From the NCBI GenBank assembly GCA_015039315.1, contig WIDE01000007.1, positions 343,213 through 407,212 of the forward strand: a stretch of 64,000 nt of DNA, written 5' to 3'. Below the pieces are notes generated by a model. The model did not search any database and had not been told where the DNA came from. It worked only from the letters and a program-made list of their open reading frames with translations. Each line of letters starts with the position of its first letter. Positions within the stretch are counted from its first letter, which is position 1. Of this stretch, positions 36,720 through 46,787 are shown in pieces. The DNA comes from Clavulina sp. PMI_390 (taxonomy: Eukaryota; Basidiomycota; Agaricomycetes; Cantharellales; Hydnaceae). The position numbers were made by a program, and so were the translations under genes.

Positions 36720-37094
36720 ATGTTGCCCCAAACCTCCCTGAATTTTGCGGTACTCTTTGCGTGTCTGAGATACTCGTATGCGATTTCCCTACACAACCAA
36801 TGTGGAGGCCTAGGCTGGACGGGTACGGGCACTTGTGATGCAGGGCTTACTGTGAGTGATCAAGCTGCTCCCCCTGGAGACTAGATCCGATGTTAACTCT
36901 TTGCGCAGTGCGTTGTCCAAAATGTCTATTACTCTCAATGTCTTCGTGAGTCATAATACTGTGTGTGACCAACCTTGTGTGGGCTAATCCTTTCTTCAAA
37001 TCTTTGTTTTGGATTAGCGTCATCGACGACCGTTTCTGGAACGACTACCACTACTTCAGAGACATCCACGACGTCCGCGACGACTGCAACTTAA
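36720..37094 (+). CDS. CBM1-only secreted protein, truncated duplicate of the alpha-galactosidase gene
   Basis: Exons 36720-36851, 36909-36945 and 37018-37094. The protein is a signal peptide ([20 protein letters not shown]), a complete family 1 carbohydrate-binding module ([20 protein letters not shown] then CVVQNVYYSQCL, with all four Cys and the aromatic face Trp/Tyr/Tyr), and a Thr/Ser linker (SSTTVSGTTTTSETSTTS) that ends at a TAA. There is no catalytic domain. The promoter and exon plan match the downstream gene. It could be made as a free cellulose-binding peptide or be an expressed relic; the intact CBM1 argues against simple decay. About 82 residues. Confidence 0.65.
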
Positions 37095-37168
37095 TCCACG
37101 ACAACATCAAGCTCTGCTTCATCCTCCAGCACGGTGGGTCCCCCTCGTCTGGTGGGTAATTGTCATCT

Positions 37169-38095
37169 CGTGTTTGGATATACAAACATCAGTAATTTGT
37201 TCTCTTCGAGAAGCATTGATCTGAAGAGATCGTAACCGGGCACAACTAGCATTGAAACTGCACCGAAAATGTATCTGACATTTCGATATCCCCCGCGATA
37301 TCTCTCCGAGTCGTGCAATTCTCCCAGGTGTTGTTAGCAGTCCTGTGGAAAGTCTTTGGGTTTATGGCGGGACATCCTACCATTCACTCACCAATCGGAT
37401 AAGCCTCCGCGGAACTTAAGGGATATTAACTGCATTGCCTCTTCCGCTACTCCTACTGTCCAACCCATCCACGAAGAATAAATTCTCGTTCATTTTCGGA
37501 TATGCTACGTCGTTATTCCGACTTTCTTCCTTCATTGATGTATAAGACGCTCCGCTTGGTGTAAACGACCTGTTCCCTCGAAGGCTCCGTGGCTGTCAGT
37601 CATGGCTTTGCGTCCTTTCTTGAAGTTTGCGGTACTCTTTGCGTGTCTGGGATACTCGTACGCGATTTCTATCTACAACCAATGCGGAGGCATAGGCTGG
37701 ACAGGTTCGGGCACTTGCGACGCAGGGCTTACTGTGAGCGTTCAAGCCGTTCCCCCTAGATACCAGATCCGATATTAACTCTTCAGCGCAGTGTGTTTAC
37801 CAAAATGACTATTACTCTCAATGTCTTCGTAAGCAACCGGTATCATAGGCAGCCATCCTATTCATGCTAATTCTTTTTGAAATATTCATCGTGGATCAGC
37901 GTCCTCAACAACTGTTTCTAGCACAACTAGCATCACTTCGAAGGCATCCACAACATCGACGACGTCATCGACCAAGACAACTGTGACTTCGTCCTCGACG
38001 ACTACTAAGACTAGCACCACAACGAAAGCGACCACATCAACAACAACATCGAGCTCTGCCTCCTCCTCCGGCACGGTGGGACCCTCTCGTTCGGT
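37169..38095 (+). repeat. Direct tandem duplication, unit 2
   Basis: Second unit of the duplication. It continues without a break into the GH27 catalytic exons, so this is the parental arrangement and unit 1 the derived one (inference). Confidence 0.85.
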
Positions 38096-40208
38096 GGGCA
38101 AGACACCAGCTCTGGGTTGGAATGCTTGGAATGCCTATGGCAGCGGTAAGTCGGGCTTCGATCGAGATTTGGTGAACCCAGATGCCAATCTATTCCGACC
38201 TTGCAGGCATCAACCAAAATATCATTCTTCAAACTGCCCAAGCGTGAGGGCCATCGGCACGTAGCATAATTGATAGGCTAAGTTTTGATTCTAGGATGGT
38301 TTCAACCGGCTTGGCGGCTGCAGGATACCAATATATAAACGTTGGTAAGTTCTGAGGCAATAAATAAACCCGTAACTCGTTTAACTCACCCATTATGTCG
38401 ACATTGCACCATAGACGACGGCTGGAGCAATATCACTGGCCGAGACCCCACCACCCAACGCATTATGCCTGACTCCAACAAATTCCCGAACGGAATTGCG
38501 TCTCTTGCCTCTTCGATTCATGCACTCGGACTTAAGTTTGGAGTTTATGGGTACGCCAGCGGCGTGGTTATGAAGTGGAGAAGAGCTAACTCCGGACTCA
38601 TTCAGTGATCAGGGATTAACAACATGTGCGGGATTCCCGGGTTCGCTGTACTACGAGACTATCGACGCGCAAACGTGGAGCGATTGGGGAGTTGACTGTG
38701 AGCGGGTTCCTCTTCCCGAGTATTTCTGGTTCAGTTCACTTAGGATCACATTCCGTAGACATCAAAATGGACAACTGCAACGGTACGTTGTTAATTCCTA
38801 TTCTTTGTCTATGGCTACTGATGCACATATTTTAGTGCCAAGTAGGTCAAGATTAGTTATTCCTCGCCGGGGCTAATGATCGATCTATTTTCATTTGTCA
38901 GGCAATTGGACAGATTACTATGTTCGTATTGTTGAATCTTTAACCGTCTCCCAGTCTCTGTGCTTACAAGTTTCATAGACATACACTGACTGGTTGTAGG
39001 TATCAAGACTTTGACACGAAGCTGGAGATTATGGGTAACATCTCTTCGTAGCAATTCGCTGAGTGGGCAGCGCTACTATCGCATGACGTGAGTTATGCCA
39101 GCGACAGCTCTTGCTAAACACGAAGCGCTGACGCGCAATTACGACGAGAAAAGAACTGCACTGAGCCAAGTCAGTAATCCCATTCGGTACAGTATTTGCA
39201 ACTGGGGTAACGCTGAGGTGAGCACTATTGAGTTCACTTGATGCTTGACCCATATAGTTTGATGCACCGTAGGTTTGGACGTGGGGGGCTCGTGTGGTCT
39301 GTTTATCCTTACCAATAGCATCTGTCTCGGTCTGAAATATCCTGACACTGTGCTTCAGGGCCATTCTTGGAGACTGACTAGTGATGCGACCGATGCTTGG
39401 AGTTTCATCACGAGCTCCTTGACTCAGGCTATTTTATACTCCTCGTACAATAACTTCTATGGTGAGCTTCTAGTGTGTCGATGCTGTTCTTCCTGCGACT
39501 GAGCACGTTGCGTACAGGGTATGGTGATATGGACATGATGGAAATTGTACGCAACAAGCTATTGGATTATGAACAGTGACTAACCCAGTGTACTTGATTA
39601 ACAGGGCAACGGCAAGCATCTTCCTACCGAAGTTCGAGACTAATTTGCTGACCGTAGCTGGTACAGGTGGACTCACGATCCAGGAAGAACGTTCTCATTT
39701 CGCTGCCTGGGTGTACATGAAGGTGAGACTTCGTTATGCCTCAATATCTTCCATGTGATTGTCTGAGCAAGATTTTGCAGAGCCCGATATTACTCGGAAC
39801 AAACGTAAGAGCAAAATAAGTTCTTCAATGCTGATACAATACTAAACCTTCATGTAGCTAACTGCGCTGAGCGCTGCTGAACTCGCTATCGTGAAGAATA
39901 CTGAACTGCTAGCTTTCCATCAGGATACCACGTACGGAACGGCCGCTGTCCCGTTCAATAGTACGACGAGCCCGCCTGAATTCTACGCTGGTCAAAGCGT
40001 CAAGGGGACTCACGTTTTCGTGCTCAATACTGCATCGGCGTCGGCAAGCAAGACCATCACGTTTAGTGCAGTCCCCAGTCTAACTGCAGCTTCGAGCTAC
40101 GTCGTACACGACATGTGGGCTGGCACAAACAATGGGACGTATTCCGGAAGCTACACGTTCACGCTCGCAACGCATGATACTGGAGCATTCCTTATCACAC
40201 CAGCGTAG
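37602..40208 (+). CDS. Alpha-galactosidase, CBM1-linker-GH27, secreted
   Basis: Hydrolyses terminal alpha-1,6-galactose from galactomannan and raffinose-type sugars outside the cell. Signal peptide [24 protein letters not shown]1 ([30 protein letters not shown]), a Thr/Ser linker of about 70 residues, then the GH27 barrel. Barrel motifs: [31 protein letters not shown], and WGVDYIKMDNCN with the nucleophile Asp, followed by [18 protein letters not shown] and [13 protein letters not shown]. The C-terminal beta domain ends [11 protein letters not shown]. More than ten introns. One exon (39605-39611) is only 7 nt, and the intron after it (39612-39666) starts with GC. The exon after 39034 must join at 39105 ([14 protein letters not shown]) to avoid stops. 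With these choices the frame is open throughout. Confidence 0.88.
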
Positions 40209-40322
40209 GGTATCAGAAAGCTACATATGCACTCGTGCTTAGATACATCGAATCAACAAATTGTCCGTATAAAAAATCGACGGCCCAAGAATGAAGAAAA
40301 AGAACGGGAACATCCTATCCCA

Positions 40323-41427
40323 CTATGGTGGTGTGATAGGTGTAACCCGCGGACGTAGCGAGTCTAATTCTTCACGAGTCCTCGGGACGATTTCTACAAC
40401 ATCGTCATCTGTTGGCGAGCGCGCGAGAGGTATGGGTTTTGCTACACCAGGGAGTTGTGCGGCATCTCGACGTTGCATGTAGGGGTCATAGGGTTGTGCG
40501 GAATCATCATCCCTTGCCATCATCTGGCCCAAAGTGACATTGCCATCAGGCATCCAAGGGAACCGCTCCTCTTCCCCATTGATGTCCCGTTCGCTGGGGA
40601 GTACGATAGGATAAGTGCGACGAGCGTAGGCGACCTCGGTCATGCTATCCCGATTTGGGCGTCTCCGTCGACGTCGAAGGAGCAAGTACAACAGCGACCC
40701 AGCGAGGATGAGAGCGCAAATGGCTGCAACGATGGATATTGCAATGATTCGCCCCGTTGAAAGGCTTGATCCTGTTGATACCGATCCAGTCGTAGTTCTA
40801 AAGGAATGAGTGATGAGCGAGATGAAGCGTGAAATGACGTGAGAACACATGGCTTACGAATCAGTGATGTTGACGAGATCTACAGTGAGCAATCTCCCCT
40901 CAATTTCATTCGTCATAATGATCTGATGTTGTTGACTCGGGTTTAGGTTTTGTTGGGAAAAGAGGAGGTTTTGCTGGGTGGTGTCTGTCTCGCCCGAGAA
41001 GGAAGACTGAAGCTTGTGCTAAGACACAAATGTCGTATTCAAGGATAGAGATACGTACCTTCACTCCATCTAGTTCTACCGAGTAGTTCCCGTTACCCGG
41101 ACCCGTCAAACCGAACACTTGGATAGCGGATCCTAGTACGCGATATGATAAGGGCACTGGGACAGCTAGCTTGCCACAAGGTCTTACCAGTGAAGTTCAA
41201 TTGCACAAAGTCACCAGAGTCTACGAACGACACGTCAATACCGACTCTAAAGACAGGAGGAGCCCACTTACGATTGGTGGCATGGAAGGAGTGAAACTGA
41301 TTCGGAATGATGGAGTTGAGGTGGTACGCCCTAACATAGGGGTGAGCGGCTAGTTCATCTTCAAGGAGGGGTCCAAGTAGCCGTACCAGCGGCCGGTAAA
41401 CTGAATTTGGGTGTCATCGAGAAGCAT
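40323..41427 (-). CDS. Single-pass membrane protein with lectin-like ectodomain (basidiomycete type)
   Basis: The C-terminal half is clear: a Ser/Thr/Gly-rich stalk (TTGSVSTGSSLSTGR), a membrane span (IIAISIVAAICALILAGSLL), a basic stop (RRRRRRPNRD) and a cytosolic tail ending LRPRVTPITPP (stop 40323-40325). Upstream exons give DTQIQFTGRWYGYLD, then NFTGSAIQVFGLTGPGNGNY and SVELDGVK. This is the common pattern of basidiomycete surface proteins with a jelly-roll ectodomain (VDD..IQY.G.W / F.GTS..VYG). The first in-frame ATG is 41427 (MLLDDTQIQF). A hydrophobic stretch upstream in the same frame (LCAWCTLIFFGLVLSG) looks like a signal sequence but has no ATG, so a first exon may be missing. Role unknown. 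Confidence 0.6.
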
Positions 41428-41664
41428 TACAGAGCGGAAGGAAGGGAGGTCGACAAGGAGACAACGAGCGGTATTCGAAATAAAGAGGCGAAAAGTCCCA
41501 GAGAGTACAAGTCCAAAGAAAATTAAGGTGCACCAGGCACAAAGAAGAGCAGAATCTCCCCCAGGGAGTCGAAGATCACGGGAGGAAGTGAGGTCTGATG
41601 GCTCGTTGTCCGTCAACAAGAGTCAACACTGTGACAGCGCTGCATCGACGAGACGCTTTTGACG

Positions 41665-43261
41665 ATGGCGACGGCTTCCAATGGCTACTTGAGCCATTAT
41701 CTAGAGATACTGAAACAACAGAGGCCTGACGTAGACCCACGTCTCTTTAGCGCGATCCTTATGTGCCTTGTTGCTGGCAACCACAATCTGCTTGTTCGGA
41801 CCGAGGAGGCAGATGTACCTCGAGTAGCAGCTGCAGCAACAGATGTAAGATTAAACTGTAGCAACGCTAATATAAGCCCCAACTTCAACTCGACTCGCTT
41901 TATATAGGTGCTCCAATCTCTCTTCGGACGGCAAACGCGCCAATTACAACTGTCCAAGCAAGAGGAGCCTACTACTTTCTTGAAATGCCTTCTTACGCGC
42001 CCTCCCGCTACTCCCTTACATCCACGTCCATCCAGCTTCCATCGGACCTCAATATCATCACAAACACCTCTTCCCTCGTCTCCCCTTAGTGATGGGCTCA
42101 CTCGGAACTCTGGGTCATTCACCGCTACTGCCCCATATCCTTCGTACGGAATCCCTCACGCTCTGCACTCTGAACCACTTGAGAGGCAACCCTCCGCCAC
42201 GTCTGAGCTCAAATACCACAACAACATCTTGTCTAGCTCACCTGCACTCCGAGCCGCTACATTGCTTCCACCAACTGGTTCAAGTCCGCGGTTAGGTCGT
42301 CAGAGCTCGGAGGCCGCTTACTTTCCCACTACACATTCACCTTTCAATGGCACTTCCTTGGATGATGCTCCAAAATCAGTCCCTGATGCAGTAGTGCTTA
42401 CAGGACTTGACTCTACCACCCTTGCAATCCATGTTGCAGTGTCACAAGTTCTCCAACACCAATCCATACTACTCTCCAATGATGATGACAATGCTACATG
42501 GCAGCTGCCAGCGGATTTTATGATGGTCCATGTATGCAGTCTAAACAGCTTGGAAGCGCCAGAACTACCACCATTTCTGGTGAGAAGCATGTGAATTGAA
42601 CTCTTGGGGATATACTTGCTCACAGAACACCACTCAGCTCAAATACTTTGCATTCAATATAACCATCATCCCAGAGCCTCTAGTGCCTTCACCAACCCCA
42701 TTCTTTGCACTTCATAGCTATGCTATAATACCAAATAAAGTGAGTTTATCCTCACCCATAGGTCTCAGAGTGCTCATATTTATTTAGGATATTGCGCTTC
42801 TTCACCACATAGCCACTACTTCTAGCCACATTTCCCCACACCTGGACACATATATCAACAATCTTCTCCTAGCTGTCAGGCATCATCCACAGCTACAGGG
42901 AAGCATGTTGGGTGCTCAGTGCTCCAATGATCTGGAGAGCTTTGTCCATGCCTCTAGTGTCCTTTTTGTGTCTCTACAGTCTGGCATGCAAGAGGAGATC
43001 AATTCAGAGATAACTGTACCCTCATCCAACACTCCACTTCCTTCCACTGCTGATCTCCCTTCACATATCAGCTGTACTGAGAAGGATGTGGGTAGGGTAT
43101 TTGCAGGGATATTAGCCCACAGGGTAGCTGTTCAAATGCCTGCTGATGGCCCATTGCATTCAGAGTTGACTGGAGCTGTAGATAGCCCAGACCTTGAGGA
43201 CCTCCATGATACCAAATTTACAGTCCATAGCATACTTGCTAGTATACTTCATTCAATTTGA
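41665..43261 (+). CDS. Mg-chelatase/MCM-like AAA+ protein, fungal, lacking Walker motifs
   Basis: Exons 41665-41844, 41908-42579, 42626-42739 and 42788-43261; 479 residues with frame kept at each junction. MATASNGYLSHYLEILKQQR starts an N-terminal helical part. A long Ser/Pro-rich insert separates it from DAVVLTGLDSTTLAIHVAVS, WQLPADFMMVHVCS and LHHIATTSSHISPHLDTYIN, then LLAVRHHPQLQGSMLGAQC. These correspond to the post-Walker-B strand and the helical lid of Mg-chelatase ChlI-like fungal proteins. No Walker A (GxxxxGK[ST]) is visible, so ATPase activity is doubtful. Fungi make no chlorophyll, so the role is unknown. The first half has normal CpG content; exons 3-4 have almost none. Confidence 0.6.
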
Positions 43262-44679
43262 TAATACTATAATAGTGTATTTAGGGGATATTAACTAACC
43301 AAGCCCCTGTTATCAAGATAGTGTTGAAGGCTTGGATGTTGTAGGATGATCAGTATCTAACCCTTTGCTGGCCAGGGTATACAGCATATTAGCACATCCA
43401 CAATTAAATTCTATACTATGAGGCACTTTGTATGCTGTGTAAGTCTGGTGGATATCAGAAGCCATCCTGAGAGGCCATCCTGAGCTTAGCTGGTGCCATG
43501 TTACAGCAGACTCCCCAGGGGGTGGGGAGAATTAGAGGAACTGTTCATTCAGATAATTGGCTAGCTATGAATTCAGCCTGAGTTGGGACATGAAGATATT
43601 ACTCACAAGTTGATAGGAATCAACAGAAGAGAGCAGCAGAATGTATGGCAAGAATACAGTTATATGATGTGGATCAGAGTATCAAAATGCAGTAGTAGAG
43701 GGTATAGATATGGTAATGCAAGTAGTAGAGTGAGTGAGTGGTTGTCATGATTCAAAATGGGCAAGAGGGGTGTCAAGATGAGGAGTAATGGTGCCAATTT
43801 CTTGGAAGATATTAGCTGCCATTCCAGTTGCATCATAATGGGATGGGATTAGAGGAGGGGGGTGTCTCCTTAGTGGGAGAGTTTGGAAAGAGGACAATGG
43901 ATTGGAGGTGGAAAAGGACATGTGGCCAAGGATGGCTTGGGAAGGAGAAGAGGTTGAGAGCTGGGATGTGAATGGGTGTGGTTCATGCACTTTGCCCCAT
44001 GTTTGTTGACTGTTGCTGAGGCTGACAGAGCTATGTGGGGATTGATTGTGCAAGAAAGACAATGGCTGGGAGGAAGGGGCAGTGGAGGGAACAGATGAAG
44101 CATGCAAGAGAGTAGATTTTTGGGAGGAAGGGGTTTTGAGCCTACCCCAGTGAGATTCTAATGGGATGGGAGCAGACCTGGGCTGCAACCTGCCTAGCCT
44201 TACAGGAGCAGAGACATTACAAAGCTGCAGCTGATCCATTAGAATTGGGTTCTCAGGATGCTTTGCTAGAGTAGTTGGCTCTGCACTGGGAAGTGCAGAT
44301 ACACCTGAGCCTGTGCTGTGAGGGGAGATGACAAGGTTATGATTGATGAGGAGATGGACAAGTAGCTCTTCTCTCTCTGGATAAGGCTCTACATCAATAC
44401 AACCTGCAAGCTACATCAACAGAGGGTTGCTGATCTGACAAAGGCACTATGCTCACCAAGGATAGGACAGGTCAAGCACATATGATAAAGGTGATGGTTG
44501 TCAAGATGCTCCAAAATGGTGGCAGACTCCACTGGAGCAGGGCAGGGATAAAATGGGCATGTTGGCTGCTCCAAATCAAACCCTGGGATATGAAGTTTTT
44601 GGATATGCTTATGACCAGCAAAGAAAGAAAGAAAAACTGAGAAAAATATCCATATTGAGGCTAGTTTGCACATACAAGC
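42797..44679. other. CpG-free tract (1,883 bp)
   Basis: I read every line and every line and block junction: no CG dinucleotide occurs between the one at 42795-42796 and the one at 44680-44681. GC content is not low and GpC is common, so the loss is specific to CpG. The 5' shoulder 42330-42796 has only three CpGs. The tract spans exon 4 of the Mg-chelatase-like gene, the 483-bp gap, and exons 2-3 of the convergent zinc-finger-like gene. Confidence 0.95.
43262..43744. other. Convergent intergenic gap, CpG-free
   Basis: Between the stop codons of the Mg-chelatase-like and zinc-finger-like genes. It contains AT-rich sequence and AGTAG/GAGTGAGTG simple motifs near 43690-43740. No gene seen. Confidence 0.6.
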
Positions 44680-44777
44680 CGGAGGTGAAAAATACTCCCA
44701 AGGGCGCATCCACATGTTGGACAGGGGCAATGGCGCGCTGTGTAGGCTAGAGGCTCATCCTGGAGCTGTTGGGACAT
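43745..44777 (-). CDS. Cys/His-rich (zinc-finger-like) protein of unknown function
   Basis: Three exons worked out from frame: 44696-44777, 44457-44582 and 43745-44403, 288 residues, with GT-AG introns of 113 and 53 nt. ATG 44777 begins MSQQLQDEPLAYTARHCPCP, then TCGCALG. Exon 2 has QPTCPFYPCPAPVESATILE, HLDNHHLYHMCLTCPILG. Exon 3 continues CIDVEPYPEREELLVHLLIN, HNLV, then a Ser/Pro-rich tail ending PHLDTPLAHFES. The C-x4-C...H-x3-H and C-x2-C spacings suggest metal binding, perhaps two degenerate C2H2 fingers. I do not recognise the family. All Arg codons that I checked in exon 3 are AGA/AGG, in line with the total lack of CpG; exon 1 still has GCGCGC. Confidence 0.6.
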
Positions 44778-45015
44778 ACAACAACAGCACAGGACCAGAG
44801 AGTGTGTGTGCGCTTAATGAAGCAGACCCACAGGGCAACCCAGCTCTGAGATGGAGGCTAAATATTATGGGTCCAGTTTGAGAAAAACGCACTGGTGTGC
44901 GGAATATAATGTGGGCTTGTTGAATGACAGTCAAGAGGCGCAACTAAAAGAGGTGGCGCACAAAGCTATGTGGGTTTGAAAGTAAGAATAGTGAGGTTGG
45001 CCAAACACACAGGTG
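44778..45015. promoter_or_regulatory. Divergent promoter between the zinc-finger-like gene and the CDF transporter
   Basis: 238 bp between start codons. CpG frequency is back to normal here (for example GCGCTTAATG at 44810). Confidence 0.4.
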
Positions 45016-46588
45016 ATGGCACGCCCAGTCACGATTGGCATTCGCTGTGGATTGTTTGGCTCTGTGTACAAACACACTTCGACGTGGGGTCCGACGTTCT
45101 TGCGACGTGCCAGCTACTATCCTGAGACTCCCTATCACTCTTTCAACCTTCTTCAGCACTGCTGCGTTGAGTCGCAGCCTCTCATTCAAAATTTGCTCTG
45201 TGCTCACGCATACACCATTGTGATGCACAACCACGACGTGGCCCGCTCATCATCCGATCACTCCCATGCGGGTCACTCTCATAGCCATGAAGCGGAAGGA
45301 GTTATTGCTGTTCTCAGTGGCCATGGTAAGGCGTCCCCTTGTACGCGTCAGAGGAGGAGTATTGAAGTTAATCACGTCTTTGCTCCAGGCAACCGAGGAG
45401 CAATGGTGACGTTCCTTGGTCTTCTCGTCAATATCGGCCTCACGGGGATCAAAGGCGTAGCTGGATGGTAGCTTTTCTTCTTTCCTTGCCGCCGATTCTT
45501 GCACTAAACGCGCTAGCTAGGTACTTGAACTCCGCGGTTCTGCTGGCAGACGCTGGGCACTCCGCCAGCGGTACGTGGTCGACATTCTACGTTCTTGTGA
45601 AATTGCTGATGATTTGCGGCTAGATTTGATGGGGGACCTTGTGACTTTATTCTTTTACACGTTATCACGGAAACCGGCCTCAACTGCCTATCCGTACGGG
45701 TATGGTAAATTTGAATCTCTTGGCACAGTAAGTTGTTTGGACCCTCGCGTGATACCTTCTCTTATATTCCTCCAGTCCACCGTGGCGTTCTTTCTACTGA
45801 TAGGAGCATGGGCTATCGGCTCGCACTCGTATGCCCAACTTGAGACCGCAGTACCCGCCCTCCAGGAATACCTCCCATGGCTATCATCTCTCGTGTCATC
45901 CTTTGGCGAATCGCATGGATCGGACCACCATCACTCTCACGGTAGCGACTCTGACCTCGACCCGAACGCCGCTTGGGTCGCAGTTTTGAGTATTATTGTC
46001 AAGGAGGCAATGTACCGGCTCTCCGCATCCGTCGCCAAGGCCGAAAACAGCCCCGTGTTGATGGCAAATGCGCTTCATCATCGTAGTGACATGTACTCGA
46101 GCTTTGTGAGCATGCTTGCGATTCTTGGGAACTGGTACATGCCGGAATTACCTCTGGATCCTATTGGTGGTAAGCCGTGCCCAACTTTTAGACTATTCAC
46201 GTCTATCCTCATCGCTTCCTTTGTGTGCACAGGCCTCCTCGTTACCCTCCTTATCCTTCATCAGTCCTTTGAGCTCCTCAGTGGCTCGCTCTTTGAGCTC
46301 ACGGACCACAGCATTGATTCTGGCGACCTTGAAGAGATCTCATCCCTCATCGCCGACGCTATCAGCAGCAATGCCAACTCCTCTTCTTTCGCCGCGAAGC
46401 CAGCGAACGTCCGCGGGATACGACGTGGCGCACACCTTTATGTGGACGTGACAGTAGATATAACGGACGCGAAGCGGGTGACCGCCAGCGATATTGTGGA
46501 CCTGGAGGACGGAGTGCTAAGAAAGGTGAGGAGCAGTAGGAGCGAGGTGAAAGATCTGCGCCTGCGGTGGGCTCCCATTGAGCTGTAA
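45016..46588 (+). CDS. Cation diffusion facilitator, mitochondrial MMT-type metal transporter
   Basis: CDF (SLC30) family; the long N-terminus rich in Arg, Ser and Thr (MARPVTIGIRCGLFGSVYKH...) before the first membrane span suggests a mitochondrial targeting sequence, as in yeast Mmt1/Mmt2. A His-rich stretch (DHSHAGHSHSHE) precedes intron 1 (about 45325-45389). Membrane spans: GAMVTFLGLLVNIGLTGIKG, AVLLADAGHSASDLMGDLVT (first HxxxD metal site), TVAFFLLIGAWAIGS, AVLSIIVKEAMYRLS, and MANALHHRSDMYSSFVSMLA (second HxxxD). A His-rich loop (GSDHHHSHGSD) lies between spans. The C-terminal cytosolic domain reads RGIRRGAHLYVDVTVDI. Stop 46586-46588. Likely substrate iron, zinc or manganese; not decided by sequence. 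Confidence 0.85.
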
Positions 46589-46787
46589 TCCTCTTTCGCG
46601 TCATAAAAATGACACTCCGCGAATATCGTATACTATTACACCTCGTCCCAGTTTCCAACATGTTGTTGTTTTTATTTCGGGCTATAGTGATTCCATTTTG
46701 CTATCCTCATACCCAGCATTTTCCTACCCCGCATTTCTCTAAAGCTGAATCGACGACGTGTGACCAAGCCACTGTGACCAGAGCAGA

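Larger units (their letters stand above)
36234..37134 (+). repeat. Direct tandem duplication, unit 1 (promoter + CBM1 + linker)
   Basis: Aligns along its length with 37169-38095. Shared landmarks are GTTTGGATCTACAAACATC, ACAACTAGCATTG, AATCGGATAAGCCTCCGCGG (written once here), GATGTATAAGACG, TTGCGGTACTCTTTGCGTGT, and at the end AGCACGGTGGG. Unit 1 stops in the Ser/Thr linker, where TCTGGTGGGTAA sits directly against the start of unit 2. Confidence 0.85.

Noticed and set aside
39001..39130. Apparent stop codons in the alpha-galactosidase
   Set aside because: They fall in a 72-nt GT-AG intron (39034-39104); joining at CTCTTGC restores the GH27 frame, so the gene is not called a pseudogene.
42283..42302. 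GGTTCAAGTCC resembling a tRNA B box
   Set aside because: Lies within a coding exon, with no A box or acceptor stem at proper distance.
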